Source: MED-G105 sp039814575 (GTDB lineage: Bacteria; Pseudomonadota; Alphaproteobacteria; Caulobacterales; Parvularculaceae). From it: a stretch of 64,000 nucleotides of DNA. A program made the translations under genes and the position numbers. How positions within the stretch are numbered: position 1 is the first letter of the stretch; every line of letters begins with the position of its first letter. Location of the stretch: positions 179,830-243,829 of the forward strand of contig JBCCAY010000004.1 in the NCBI GenBank assembly GCA_039814575.1, given 5' to 3'. Shown piece after piece: positions 50,742 through 60,713 of the stretch. Below the pieces are notes generated by a model. The model saw only the letters and a program-made list of their open reading frames with translations, searched no databases and had not been told where the DNA came from.

Positions 50742-52937
50742 TTAGTTCTCGAAAATACCAAGTTCTTTTTCGCTAAGGTGCTCAGTGAAGTAGCCCCAAA
50801 CCTTATGCCAATAATATGACGAGTCCCAAGCATTATGCCAGTAATTCGGTAATATCGTTAAATCGTAGTCTTTATTGTTTTTCATCAGTACATTTATCAC
50901 CTGATAGGTCGCAGCGAGCGGAACGTCATCATCAATAGCACCGTTCACAAAGAGAATTTTTCCTTCAAGCTGGTGTGCCAATGAAGCATTGTTTTGGGCC
51001 TCATACTCTTGCGGAAAATCCTCTGGCCCGCCGCCTATATAGCCATAGATTTCAGCGGGATGAATGAACCGGCTATCGTGGTTCCCCGCCCCAGCGACAG
51101 CAACATGAATGTCATCAGGAAACTCAAAAATCGCTCGGCTTGCACAATTACCGCCTTGTGAATAGCCGTAAACGCCGACGCGGCTGAGGTCCATATAGGG
51201 TCGATCCTTCGCCAACTGCTTTAAAAGCATGACGGAATCCACCGTGCCGCCGCACTGGTGGCCTGTAATCGCAGCTCTTTTTAAATATTTCTGTGTACGT
51301 CCTATACTTCCCAGTCCATCTGCCGCCAGCACAATGAACCCCAGATCTGCAAGGGCCTGACGTTGACTGATTTCATAGCCATCGCGGTGGCCGACAGAGC
51401 CCCATAGAAAACCAACGGTACCATGAACATGATGAATAACAGGATAGGACTTGCTTGGATCAAAATCTGTTGGCTTATGAATAGACGCCCAAATCGGATT
51501 TTGTTTATCACGCGTCACGCCGGAAACGCGCTCGATGACTGGCTCGCCTTCTTTCAGAGAAGGCTGCGCCAAAACCTGCAATACTTTGCCAGTCGCATCG
51601 ATTACGACATGTGCATTCGGCCGATCTAAAAACTCTTGCTCAAGAACGAAATACTGCAAATCTTCAGATGGATGAGCTGTAACATGCACACCCACAGGAG
51701 AGATCAATTGTTGATCACCGCCATCAATTTTGGCGCGGTATAATCCATATATGTACGGATCGTCCTTATTATCAACATTCGCCGCATTGAAATAGACCCA
51801 ATCATCTTTCACACCATATACGTTGATCACATATAGGGAGCCATCAGTAATTTTTGTTTCTATACCCCCCTCGCGACCGGGGCTTACGCTATAGAGATGA
51901 CGAAAACCATCCTTTTCAGAAGGTACAATAAACTGACGCTCACCCCCAATAAGAGGAAGTGGCCAAAAATCGCGCCAGTGACCAAGGAAATATCCATTAT
52001 CGCTCCACTCAGTAACCACTTCGCCGTCGTCCAGACTATATCGAAATACATAAGCATTACGCTCAATTAGATCACCGTAAGTGAAATACACGCTCTTACT
52101 ATCTGCACTCCAGCTGACCCTGTTGTTCCGTATGGGGTCCCCGGATTTTTGATAAGGCGTCGGCATCTCCAGTACCGTGACAGCTTTGGACTGAACATCA
52201 ATCAGTGCGAATTTAGCTTCTGTAAGATGCGCATCACCAGCCATGGCATGGCGTACATTATAAATTGCAAAGTCAGCTCCGCCTTCGGGCACCTTCTTAG
52301 CCGTCGTATAGGTTTTTGTGCGTACGTTACGAACATCGGCAATTGGAGTTACGAAGTAACGGCTATCAGGCGACCAAAGCACTGACGCCGGCCAAGGTTC
52401 ATCGGCCTCTTGAACAGCCACTTGACCGGCCCACTCAAGCAAAACACCTCCTCCATAGACGAAGTCGACTGCGCCATCCATCGTGACCGGTGAGTGTGTT
52501 CCGTTACGTTGGTCAATCAGCACCAAGTTAGGACCGCGGCGGCGCACGACGTACCGCCCATCTGGCGAAAGACGGGCATCCGGGGCTGGAACCTGGTAGT
52601 TCGCCTGTGTGCCTGGCGGCCCCATTTCCGGGTCTGACAATTCTATATCGCCGGCTAATGGACTAATGAGGTTCTGCGCCGCGTCGTAGCGCTGGCGTTT
52701 TACCGAACCGTCCGGGTCAACCGTTTCAAAAGCCAAGTCATTATCAGATAACCACTTAAACTTTGTGAGCTTTTCCCCCTCGAAATTTACATAGTTCTTT
52801 GCGATGCGATCGCGGGCGCGCTCTAGATTCTTGGAATCCACTTGCGCTAGTGAAGCTTGGAAAAATAAACAGACTAAAATCAAAGTAAAACTGACAAAAA
52901 ACACTCTCAACTTCGGCTCCACTAACTTTCTCAGCAT
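50742..52937 (-). CDS. exported S9 family prolyl oligopeptidase / dipeptidyl peptidase IV
   Basis: The 731-residue serine peptidase has a signal peptide (hydrophobic stretch FFVSFTLILVCLFFQASLA), an N-terminal beta-propeller (about 60-480, with WSPDSRYF and WSADSKSVYF repeat motifs of DPP IV) and a C-terminal alpha/beta-hydrolase domain with the triad Ser in GYSQGGN, Asp in NGAIDDDV and His in NYWHNAWD. It should cleave short peptides or peptide-like conjugates in the periplasm. Its presence in an aromatic operon suggests that the growth substrate may arrive as an amino-acid or peptide conjugate. Confidence 0.9.
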   Translation of the reverse strand: MLRKLVEPKLRVFFVSFTLILVCLFFQASLAQVDSKNLERARDRIAKNYVNFEGEKLTKFKWLSDNDLAFETVDPDGSVKRQRYDAAQNLISPLAGDIELSDPEMGPPGTQANYQVPAPDARLSPDGRYVVRRRGPNLVLIDQRNGTHSPVTMDGAVDFVYGGGVLLEWAGQVAVQEADEPWPASVLWSPDSRYFVTPIADVRNVRTKTYTTAKKVPEGGADFAIYNVRHAMAGDAHLTEAKFALIDVQSKAVTVLEMPTPYQKSGDPIRNNRVSWSADSKSVYFTYGDLIERNAYVFRYSLDDGEVVTEWSDNGYFLGHWRDFWPLPLIGGERQFIVPSEKDGFRHLYSVSPGREGGIETKITDGSLYVINVYGVKDDWVYFNAANVDNKDDPYIYGLYRAKIDGGDQQLISPVGVHVTAHPSEDLQYFVLEQEFLDRPNAHVVIDATGKVLQVLAQPSLKEGEPVIERVSGVTRDKQNPIWASIHKPTDFDPSKSYPVIHHVHGTVGFLWGSVGHRDGYEISQRQALADLGFIVLAADGLGSIGRTQKYLKRAAITGHQCGGTVDSVMLLKQLAKDRPYMDLSRVGVYGYSQGGNCASRAIFEFPDDIHVAVAGAGNHDSRFIHPAEIYGYIGGGPEDFPQEYEAQNNASLAHQLEGKILFVNGAIDDDVPLAATYQVINVLMKNNKDYDLTILPNYWHNAWDSSYYWHKVWGYFTEHLSEKELGIFEN

Positions 52938-53138
52938 ACATAAAACCCCAACGCCTTACTCATCAAATAACGCTGATCCCAGAAACGACAACTTACTGTT
53001 TCAAACGCCCTACCATTCAACGGGACTTTCTGTTCGCAGATACTGTTTTGAAAAGCTACACTGATAAATTTCAGCTTACGTTTCTTTACAGTCGAACCAT
53101 AACGATCTCATTGGGCATAATAATACTGTGAGTATCCC

Positions 53139-54320
53139 TTATGCCTCTATGACACTTTTGTAGAATTCCGGATCTGTATCACCTTCACTTGAGACGACAA
53201 AAATACGTGAAGTTGCGTCGATACTTAGGCGTTCCCGTAGCTTTTGGTCTTGACACGCAGTAACCGCAGCAGCCAGTCCCGATGCGCCCGTTTCACCCAT
53301 TATGAACGGAGCGCCAGTAAGCTCTCCCTGGGCCGCTTCACGCATCAATGAGAGCGCGTCATCGTCCTTCACAGTCATCGCGCCATCAGCGTATGGATAT
53401 AAGAGGTCTTTCGCTAGGCTCGCCACCTCACCACAAGCGATACCGACAAGCGCTGTATTATGATCCCCCATATCGATCTGATCGGTCCCTTTGGCAAAAG
53501 ATTGAACCAACGGGTCAACTGCTTCTGATTGAACAAGGATAGTTTTGGGTAATTTAGCCACACCCCATGTAACAACCATGTGTGCAACAATCGCAGCCGC
53601 CATACCGCCACAACCAACTTGTAAAAACATGTGAGTTGGCTTTTGATCATCTGGGAACTGAGAAAAAGCCTCCTCTACCATCAGAGTATACCCCTCCATA
53701 ATGACGCGATGCCATCTGGTGAAGCCCTCATGGGATGTGTCTTGGATATGCACCCAATTATGCTTGGCAGCCTCCTTCGCACAATGCTCCATAGTTTGGT
53801 CATAGTTGCCATCAAACGTCACCACATCGGCGCCTAGAGCACGGATAGGTTCTTTACGCCCTTCACTGACATTTTTGGGCACAAAGATAGTGCACGGCAC
53901 ACCAAACAGTTGTGCACCCCACGCCAATGACCGACCATGATTACCGTCTGTCGTTGCAACAATGCGATTTCCCTTGATGAGAGAGGAAAACTTGTGGTTT
54001 GCAAGATCAGATATAGATGGCTTTTCGCCGGTTTTTTCAGCGATGCGCTCCGAAAGCGCCACCATCAATGCATAGGCGCCGCCCAACGACTTAAAGCTCT
54101 TAAGCGGTTTGCGACTAGCCTCGTCTTTGATCCAAATACTATCTACCCCGAGCCGACCGGCCAATCCCCCGGCGTCTAGTAAAGGCGTAGGCTCATAAAC
54201 ATCCCAAGACCTCAAACTCTGCCTTGCGGAAGACGCATCATCCGGATCAAGCGCGCTGCGTTGTTGCACGCCATATTCAAGACTGTCGTGTTGAAATGGG
54301 TTATCAAAATATAAGGTCAT
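53139..54320 (-). CDS. diaminopropionate ammonia-lyase family PLP enzyme
   Basis: The 393-residue fold-type II PLP enzyme resembles DpaL/YgeX, which converts 2,3-diaminopropionate to pyruvate and two ammonia. The PLP lysine is in KSFKSLGGAYA (Lys77, the same number as in E. coli). The catalytic aspartates are conserved in TTDGNHG and IQDTSHEGF, and QVGCGGMAAA is the phosphate-binding glycine loop. GGAGAA precedes the ATG. In this operon it may eliminate an amine or phenol from a beta-substituted alanine, yielding pyruvate; this role is inferred. Confidence 0.9.
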   Translation of the reverse strand: MTLYFDNPFQHDSLEYGVQQRSALDPDDASSARQSLRSWDVYEPTPLLDAGGLAGRLGVDSIWIKDEASRKPLKSFKSLGGAYALMVALSERIAEKTGEKPSISDLANHKFSSLIKGNRIVATTDGNHGRSLAWGAQLFGVPCTIFVPKNVSEGRKEPIRALGADVVTFDGNYDQTMEHCAKEAAKHNWVHIQDTSHEGFTRWHRVIMEGYTLMVEEAFSQFPDDQKPTHMFLQVGCGGMAAAIVAHMVVTWGVAKLPKTILVQSEAVDPLVQSFAKGTDQIDMGDHNTALVGIACGEVASLAKDLLYPYADGAMTVKDDDALSLMREAAQGELTGAPFIMGETGASGLAAAVTACQDQKLRERLSIDATSRIFVVSSEGDTDPEFYKSVIEA

Positions 54321-54403
54321 TCATTTCTCCAAACACTTCATAGCTACGCGTTAGCATTAGATACTAACCATTTTTATTCAGATCCCTTTCACAACGACAT
54401 GCG

Positions 54404-55669
54404 CTATTTGTATGTGCGAACGGACCGTTTTTCGATGATGTTTGGCGCTGTCTCTTCTAACGCCAACGAAACGATACATGACAAAACAACACATAACAGT
54501 ATACACCATATTGGCGCACTGAGGCCCCATGCATCTGCTGCGGCGCCAGCAATAAGCGGACTAAGAACACCGCCAATCACTTCGCCCACCCCCACAACAA
54601 TTCCCGCCACTGTCGCCGTCAAACGCAAATCGACACTCTCCGCTGGAACTGTCGCCATAAAAAGAGGGAAAATTCCCGTCAAACACCATCCTGGAATGAA
54701 TATTGCGACAAGCCCCCATAACGGGCCGGAGTAAAACAGGACGCCCAGAGGCATCGCCACTCCCAACAGGCAAGTTCCGATGAAAATAGGCCTTCGACCA
54801 ATAGCGTCAGATAAGGCCGGAACGGCAAAAGCGCTGAACAACGCCGAAACACCCAAGCTCGACATTAACAACGCCATCGTAGAAGGCGAATACCCACGGA
54901 ACTCCGTCAGAAATAACGGAAGAAACGTAAATGTAATTACGTAATTAGAGACAAGTAATATTGATAGTATAATACAGATAAAAACATTTCGATTTGAAAT
55001 TAATGCACGAAATTGCACATCCGTTTTAAAAACTTCTGTTTTGCTTGACCGCGCAGGTTCCTTGACAAACAAAAATATTAGTGTCGCGCAAATTAAAGCT
55101 GGGATAGCGGCGGCGAATAACCCGTACCGCCAACCGACAGCTACGGCTAACGGCACAAGGATTATCGGGCCCAACATCGACGCAAGAAGCTCAGACCCAA
55201 AATTCTGTGTGATGCCCATTGCGAACCCGCGTCGCTCAGGCTTTACGTTTGCAGCAACGACTGATTGACTTATTGGCAGCATCCCTCCCTGCGCCGCTCC
55301 CATCATCAGCCTTGCGAGCAATAAGAATATCAATGACCCAACAAGACCTGACAAAATTGCAGACAAACAAAAGCCAAGAGTGCCAATAATCAATATTGGC
55401 TTGCGAATCTCATAGCGGTCCGAATACCCGCCGACTAGAAAACCAGCGATAGCCCATGTCAGTGATAGGCTAGATGACAACATACCAACCTGAGTATTGC
55501 TTAGACCCAAGTCTGGCTGAATCAACGGCATTAAAAACCCAAGTGCATTCCTGTTGAGAAACAACACACCGAGGTTGAAGCTCAAAATGAGCACTAGCAC
55601 GACTTGATAACGCGAGGGTGGCAAACCGCTCACGCTGCTGGCCGGTGCCGTTTTTGAGATATCACGCAT
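54404..55669 (-). CDS. MFS transporter
   Basis: This 421-residue membrane protein has twelve hydrophobic segments and MFS signatures: GGYSDRYEIRKPILIIGTLG between helices 2 and 3, and ALSDAIGRRPIFIGTCLLG between helices 8 and 9. It is probably the uptake carrier for the pathway substrate (aromatic acid:H+ symporter-like). The ATG at 55669 is chosen; a TTG two codons earlier has a better spaced AAAGG and could be used. Confidence 0.9.
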   Translation of the reverse strand: MRDISKTAPASSVSGLPPSRYQVVLVLILSFNLGVLFLNRNALGFLMPLIQPDLGLSNTQVGMLSSSLSLTWAIAGFLVGGYSDRYEIRKPILIIGTLGFCLSAILSGLVGSLIFLLLARLMMGAAQGGMLPISQSVVAANVKPERRGFAMGITQNFGSELLASMLGPIILVPLAVAVGWRYGLFAAAIPALICATLIFLFVKEPARSSKTEVFKTDVQFRALISNRNVFICIILSILLVSNYVITFTFLPLFLTEFRGYSPSTMALLMSSLGVSALFSAFAVPALSDAIGRRPIFIGTCLLGVAMPLGVLFYSGPLWGLVAIFIPGWCLTGIFPLFMATVPAESVDLRLTATVAGIVVGVGEVIGGVLSPLIAGAAADAWGLSAPIWCILLCVVLSCIVSLALEETAPNIIEKRSVRTYK

Positions 55670-55832
55670 TTTCAAACACAGCCTTTCAGCTAAAGCGCCG
55701 CCCCCGGAACAGAGACCATTTGTGATGCCGACAACCGCACGACTTTACACACTGAGCGGATTAATTAGTTAGGCGCAAGTGACACACGAAATAATACTCG
55801 CGAAACCACCAAGCACTCCTTTAAAGAAAGCG

Positions 55833-56339
55833 TTACGCAGTACTTTGAGCATGCTCTGTATTTAGAAATCCGCTATTAAACCAAACCAAGGGAGCAGATT
55901 CATCGGCGAGATGCACATCAAGGATGCGACCAATAACAATCTCATGAGTGCCGTATCGCATACCGCCATCTTTAGAACAAATAAGATTTGACTGCGCACC
56001 AATTAGCATCGGCGCGCCAGTTGCGGGCTCAGCCGACCAGTCTTTTAAGAAACGCTCATCACGATAACGCCCTGATCCAAAAATTCGACACTGCTCGGCC
56101 TGAGCGCTAGATAAAATATTTACACAAAAATGCGGTGAATGAGTAATAGACTTATGAAAGTCGCTCTCTCTATTTACACAAGCAAGTACGGAAATAGGGT
56201 CTAACGAAAGCGACGTCATAGACGTCGCCGTCATACCATAACACTGCCCCTCCTCATCGCGACACGTCAAGACACATACGGTAGACGCCAAACCGCGCAT
56301 CGCCTCAAGGAACAGTTCTTTTTTAGTCAAAGACGACAT
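55833..56339 (-). CDS. flavin reductase component of a two-component monooxygenase
   Basis: The 168-residue protein belongs to the HpaC/HsaB-type flavin reductases, with TVCVLTCRDEEGQCYGMTATSMTSLSLDPISVLACVNRES and FCVNILSSAQ as family blocks and the RYGTHEIVIGRI stretch. It supplies reduced FAD or FMN to the neighbouring oxygenase. It lies 66 bases after the oxygenase stop on the same strand. Confidence 0.9.
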   Translation of the reverse strand: MSSLTKKELFLEAMRGLASTVCVLTCRDEEGQCYGMTATSMTSLSLDPISVLACVNRESDFHKSITHSPHFCVNILSSAQAEQCRIFGSGRYRDERFLKDWSAEPATGAPMLIGAQSNLICSKDGGMRYGTHEIVIGRILDVHLADESAPLVWFNSGFLNTEHAQSTA

Positions 56340-56405
56340 GGATACATCTCCGCGAGCATTTAAGAGTGAGGCTTTGCGGCTGACACAGTCGCAAAATCGG
56401 TCAGC

Positions 56406-57659
56406 TTAAACATCAATGTCTACAGGCAGCCCAAGCCGTGCTTGCGCTATGTAGCCGCCAAATGCTGAGTACTGCGAAGAAACATGCCCTCGATACATTT
56501 GCGCATCGCCCATATATTGAGCCAAAGGATGCCCCTTCCGCGACGCAGACGAACCAGCTGTTTGATACAATAGCTCAACAACGTCGCACGCCAGCTTGCC
56601 GGCTTGCTGAGCAACGCCCCAAATCCGTAAATTCTCTTCCAAACTGATTGTTTGACTAGTCCGCTTCCACCGTTCGCAAAGCGCGTCATATTGATCGCAT
56701 GCAGCGTATACCAATTGCTCCGCACAATCAGTCATCCGAATAGCGTTCCCAAAGTTACGCTGAAAGTCATGCTGGTCCTTACGAGCCATGAACGGCGGAA
56801 AGAGAGTTTGCTGTCGATGCAGTGAAGACTCGTATTCTTCGATCGCCGCACGGGCCGCACCGATAACAGGCGCCACAAGCGATATATGATAAGGCCCCAT
56901 AAGGCGTCCCAAATACATTGGGTTATCGTGCAGATGGGCGCCGACGGTGCCATCTTTCATGTCGTCAGGGCGAGCGTAGTAATACTCCCAGTCCGTAAAC
57001 ATATGATCTGGCACGAAAACGTCTTCCAGCAGCACACTATTGGAACCCGACGCACACATGCCAACAGTTTGCCCCCCTCCCCAATCACCAAGGATTTCGT
57101 AGTCTTTACGGGGAACAATGAAAGCGACCTCTTTCTGGTTACCCTCGCCATCATCAATAAGCGCATTTCCGATAAAGTGAGTCGAATAAGGCACGCCGGA
57201 CGCATAGCGCCAACGCCCGCTAACCTGATATCCCCCGTCGACGCGTTTAATTTCTCCGGTTGGAGTGGCCCGATGCGGCGCAATAAACTCCCCTGACGCG
57301 AAAGCTTCGTCTTGCGCCTTCTCAGACCAATGCGAGGCTAAAACAAAGGCATGGGACGCGCCAAGCGTTAAGCACCATCCAGCAGCCGGGTGGCCTGTTG
57401 AAACCGCAATCATGACTTTGTAAAAAGTCTTCAAACTATGTTCGTAACCGCCATATTTACGCGGCTGGCATATCTTATAAAATCCAGCATTCTGAAACTT
57501 TTCATGCATGTCCGGCGAGTAACAACCACGGTCATTGCTTTCCGCCTGCTCGGACCGAAGTTGCGGAATAAAGAACTCAGCACGCTGCACGAGCTCTTCG
57601 GTGGTTGGGGCCTCAGTCTTATCAAAATTCCGCGTTCTAAGTTCAGCTATAGCGCTCAT
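56406..57659 (-). CDS. flavin-dependent monooxygenase, acyl-CoA dehydrogenase fold (HsaA/HpaB-like)
   Basis: The protein (about 417 residues) has the acyl-CoA dehydrogenase fold used by group D flavin monooxygenases such as HsaA and the resorcinol hydroxylase GraA: GFYKICQPRKYGGYE, VSTGHPAAGWCLTLGASHAF, GRWRYASGVPYSTHFIG and LLYQTAGSSASRKGHPLAQYM. It should ortho-hydroxylate a phenol with reduced flavin from the adjacent reductase. Starts at 57659 or 57668 are both possible; the open frame to 57773 runs into the divergent promoter. It is the first gene of the leftward operon. Confidence 0.87.
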   Translation of the reverse strand: MSAIAELRTRNFDKTEAPTTEELVQRAEFFIPQLRSEQAESNDRGCYSPDMHEKFQNAGFYKICQPRKYGGYEHSLKTFYKVMIAVSTGHPAAGWCLTLGASHAFVLASHWSEKAQDEAFASGEFIAPHRATPTGEIKRVDGGYQVSGRWRYASGVPYSTHFIGNALIDDGEGNQKEVAFIVPRKDYEILGDWGGGQTVGMCASGSNSVLLEDVFVPDHMFTDWEYYYARPDDMKDGTVGAHLHDNPMYLGRLMGPYHISLVAPVIGAARAAIEEYESSLHRQQTLFPPFMARKDQHDFQRNFGNAIRMTDCAEQLVYAACDQYDALCERWKRTSQTISLEENLRIWGVAQQAGKLACDVVELLYQTAGSSASRKGHPLAQYMGDAQMYRGHVSSQYSAFGGYIAQARLGLPVDIDV

Positions 57660-57668
57660 TGTTTCCAT

Positions 57669-57795
57669 TCCAAAATTCTGTTCGATTCCAGAAAATTCTG
57701 TGATTGGAAAATCAAACAATGGCGTGCGACCAGCACCTATCCAAAAAGATAGTAACTCGATAAAATGTTGCACTGGCTACAGAAACTAGAAAATA
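57669..57795. promoter_or_regulatory. divergent promoter region of the catabolic operon and its regulator
   Basis: About 125 A+T-rich bases separate the first catabolic gene from the LuxR/MalT-type regulator on the opposite strand. Both promoters and the activator site must lie here. I do not see a clear dyad, as expected for MalT-like activators that bind asymmetric repeats. Confidence 0.5.
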
Positions 57796-60576
57796 ATGAG
57801 TATATTCAATACCATGGCTAAATTTTCGCCAAAGCAGAATATAGCCTTCTCTCAGAGCGTCGCCCGGACAAAACTAGCGATGCCGTCAGTGAAGTCGGAT
57901 ATTTTGGTCAGAGATTCTCTCGAAGAGGTCGGCGCTCTGCTTCAACACAACCTTACAATCGTCTGTGCTCCCGGAGGCTATGGAAAAACCACAACTATGG
58001 TTCGATGGGCCGCAAAGTTAGAAGACTTAAACATATCCACTGCTTGGTTGTCATGCGACGAGCGCGACGTAGATGCCCCGCGCTTTCTAGCCTACATTGC
58101 GACCACATTTATCCAAGTCGGAGGATCGATATCAGATCGCGTTTTGGATATACTGAATAAAGAAGAAAGCGATGTCACAATCAGCTTACAAGATATTCTC
58201 AATGCATTTCTTGATTACAAAAAACCGCTTGTTTTTTTCTTCGATGACCTTCATCTGCTGGAGCATAATGGAACCGTTTTTAAAGTCTTAGAGCAACTCA
58301 CTCGGGCGAAGCCCGACAACGTTCACTTTGTTATTTCAAGCCGTGAACGGCCATCCGCCTTGATTGGCAGAAGCATGACGCAATTGGAAATTCTTGAGTA
58401 CTCAATAAATGATTTTCGTCTTGGAAGAGACGAAATTTCTTCATTTCTGGAATTGTCCGGAATCACAGGTACTGACGCGAAAAGTTTGAAGTCTATTGAG
58501 ACGGCATCAGAGGGCTGGATTGCCGGATTAAAGTCAGCCGTTGCAAGCGCACAGGGCGATTTATCTAAGCTCATTGAGCTATTTTCTAACGGCAATGCGA
58601 ACGTAAATGAGTTCTTTGCTCATGATATTTTGGAACGCCAGCCCGAGAGCATTCAGAATTTTCTCTTAGACACATCCGTAATGCGACAGTTTTCTGCAGA
58701 ACTCGCAGCACACGTAACCAACAACAAAGATGCTGAAAACATCATTTCAGAATTACAAAATCTTGGCCTGTTTATATTCTCAATTGACGATCAAAACGAA
58801 TGGTTTCGGTATCACCACCTATTTTCTGACTTTCTCATCCAGTGTTTACGAAAACGCGCTCCTGATAGAGAAAACCAATTACATAAAAGAGCGAGCAAGT
58901 GGAACTCAAAACACGGCCATTTTGAAGATGCATATTATCACGCTCTAGAAGGAGGGGATATAAAGAAGGCTGGTCAGTTACTTGACGATAAATGTACTGA
59001 TCTTTTTCACAGTGGCCGGACTACACCATTGTTGTCTATGGCCGAACAACTCCCAACCCATGTTATGCGAGAGTTCCCGAGGCTTTTGCTTACAAAAGCT
59101 TGGACATTAGCGCTGCAATGGTATTCATCAGAAGCATCGCGTCTGGTTCATCTGGCTGAAGAAGGCGTCCAACAGCTTCGCTCAGAAAACTCGACCCCGC
59201 GCAAAGGAGAAGAGACCACAGAACTGGGACATATGCTCTTAACCGTCAAAATGATCTGTGCACGCTTTGATGATCAGCTGCACCAAACGCGTGCCTATTG
59301 CGACAAATTGCTTAATCTATCAGACTTTGATAATCGTGTCGTTTTAACGGTTATATATGATACGCTTATTCATGTAGAAACTGATCAATTCGACTTTTCA
59401 AAAATTGAATTTTATACGCGCGAAATAAATCTACTTTTAGCCGACCGACAAGATATTTATATGCGAATATGGCACCAGGCGTCCATTGGACGGGCTCGGT
59501 TGCTACAAGGCGAGACAACGCAAGCTATTGAAAGTTGCAAACAGGGCATGAAAGCGGCCGTCGAATTCGGGCTCGATGTAGACACGAATGCATCCATGCC
59601 GGGTCTCATCCTTGCGGAAATTCACTACCATCGCGGTGAGATCGATCATGCACGTACTTTATGCTCTGAATATAGCGCCGCTGCAAATGAGATTGGTTTT
59701 CCAGAAAAATTGATTTCCATTCTGTTTGTACAAGCGCGCATACTTCAAATAGAAGGTCAGCATAAAGAAGCTTTTGAGATTCTTGCTCGCGGCATGCGGG
59801 AAGGTCAAGCGCGACATTTCGAGCGGTTAATTCTAATAATGGCGCATGAGCAACTAGTGCTAGCCCTACGCCAAGGTCACTTGGCGCAAGCACGGCAAAT
59901 ATATGCCAGTCACAACGTTGGAGAGGACTTCGCCTCCATATCACCCGGCAATAAAGTCGATAGAATCCGAGAAGTTCAAGCATTAATTTGGGTGCGTTTT
60001 GCAATGGCTGAAGGACGCCTTGTTGAGGCAAGGCGTGCAGCAAGACGATGGCGTGATTTCACCAGAAATACTGATGCTAAACTATCGTTTATTCAGTGGA
60101 GCATACTCTTAGCACAGTCCCGTTTTCGAGACGGGGACACACTCGGAGCAATAAGGGAAATTCGACCTGCTCTTCGAGACGCGCAGCAAGGACAATTCGT
60201 TCGTTTATTTTTAGACGAAGGACAAAACATCACTGATTTATTGAGGCAGATTGCAAACTCCGTCTCACCTCTGGAAGAAGGACGCTTCGCTAAAGGCATA
60301 CTTTCATACCAGGGAGTCAATAACGATACGAACGACCTTTCACTGAGAACACAAAGCGAAGCACTAGGAGATGAAGCACTAGGAGGTATCAAAGCACGCG
60401 AGTTAGAAGTCTTAAAATGCTTAGCAGCAGGCCTCACTAATCGACAAATCGGCGATACAATGGGTATGACAGAGGGCACTGTGAAATGGTATCTGCAAAA
60501 AATTTATGACGAACTTGGTGTTAGAAAGCGCAAGCTTGCTATCGAGAAGGCACGGCAATTAGGACTTTTGTCCTAA
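57796..60576 (+). CDS. MalT-type LuxR family transcriptional activator (STAND ATPase)
   Basis: The 926-residue protein has an N-terminal NTPase domain with Walker A CAPGGYGKTTTM and Walker B LVFFFDDLHLL, a winged-helix region, a long TPR-like helical sensor (about 370-820) and a C-terminal LuxR helix-turn-helix with LEVLKCLAAGLTNRQIGDTMGMTEGTVKWYLQKIY. This is the MalT/AcoK/AlkS architecture, in which an inducer triggers ATP-dependent oligomerisation. Being divergent from the operon it is probably its activator. Its codon usage is clearly more A+T-rich than the photosynthesis cluster. Confidence 0.9.
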   Translation: MSIFNTMAKFSPKQNIAFSQSVARTKLAMPSVKSDILVRDSLEEVGALLQHNLTIVCAPGGYGKTTTMVRWAAKLEDLNISTAWLSCDERDVDAPRFLAYIATTFIQVGGSISDRVLDILNKEESDVTISLQDILNAFLDYKKPLVFFFDDLHLLEHNGTVFKVLEQLTRAKPDNVHFVISSRERPSALIGRSMTQLEILEYSINDFRLGRDEISSFLELSGITGTDAKSLKSIETASEGWIAGLKSAVASAQGDLSKLIELFSNGNANVNEFFAHDILERQPESIQNFLLDTSVMRQFSAELAAHVTNNKDAENIISELQNLGLFIFSIDDQNEWFRYHHLFSDFLIQCLRKRAPDRENQLHKRASKWNSKHGHFEDAYYHALEGGDIKKAGQLLDDKCTDLFHSGRTTPLLSMAEQLPTHVMREFPRLLLTKAWTLALQWYSSEASRLVHLAEEGVQQLRSENSTPRKGEETTELGHMLLTVKMICARFDDQLHQTRAYCDKLLNLSDFDNRVVLTVIYDTLIHVETDQFDFSKIEFYTREINLLLADRQDIYMRIWHQASIGRARLLQGETTQAIESCKQGMKAAVEFGLDVDTNASMPGLILAEIHYHRGEIDHARTLCSEYSAAANEIGFPEKLISILFVQARILQIEGQHKEAFEILARGMREGQARHFERLILIMAHEQLVLALRQGHLAQARQIYASHNVGEDFASISPGNKVDRIREVQALIWVRFAMAEGRLVEARRAARRWRDFTRNTDAKLSFIQWSILLAQSRFRDGDTLGAIREIRPALRDAQQGQFVRLFLDEGQNITDLLRQIANSVSPLEEGRFAKGILSYQGVNNDTNDLSLRTQSEALGDEALGGIKARELEVLKCLAAGLTNRQIGDTMGMTEGTVKWYLQKIYDELGVRKRKLAIEKARQLGLLS

Positions 60577-60713
60577 CTTGGCCTGGGTTTTTAAAAGTCC
60601 CCCGTGAATAATCTGGACCCTTCCAAAAACCTCTCCCATTTTTGATTGCTTTCTGATTCATAGAGGAGATGAACCAGGTTGGTTTTTTGACGTTGATGAA
60701 CTGACCTGATGAG

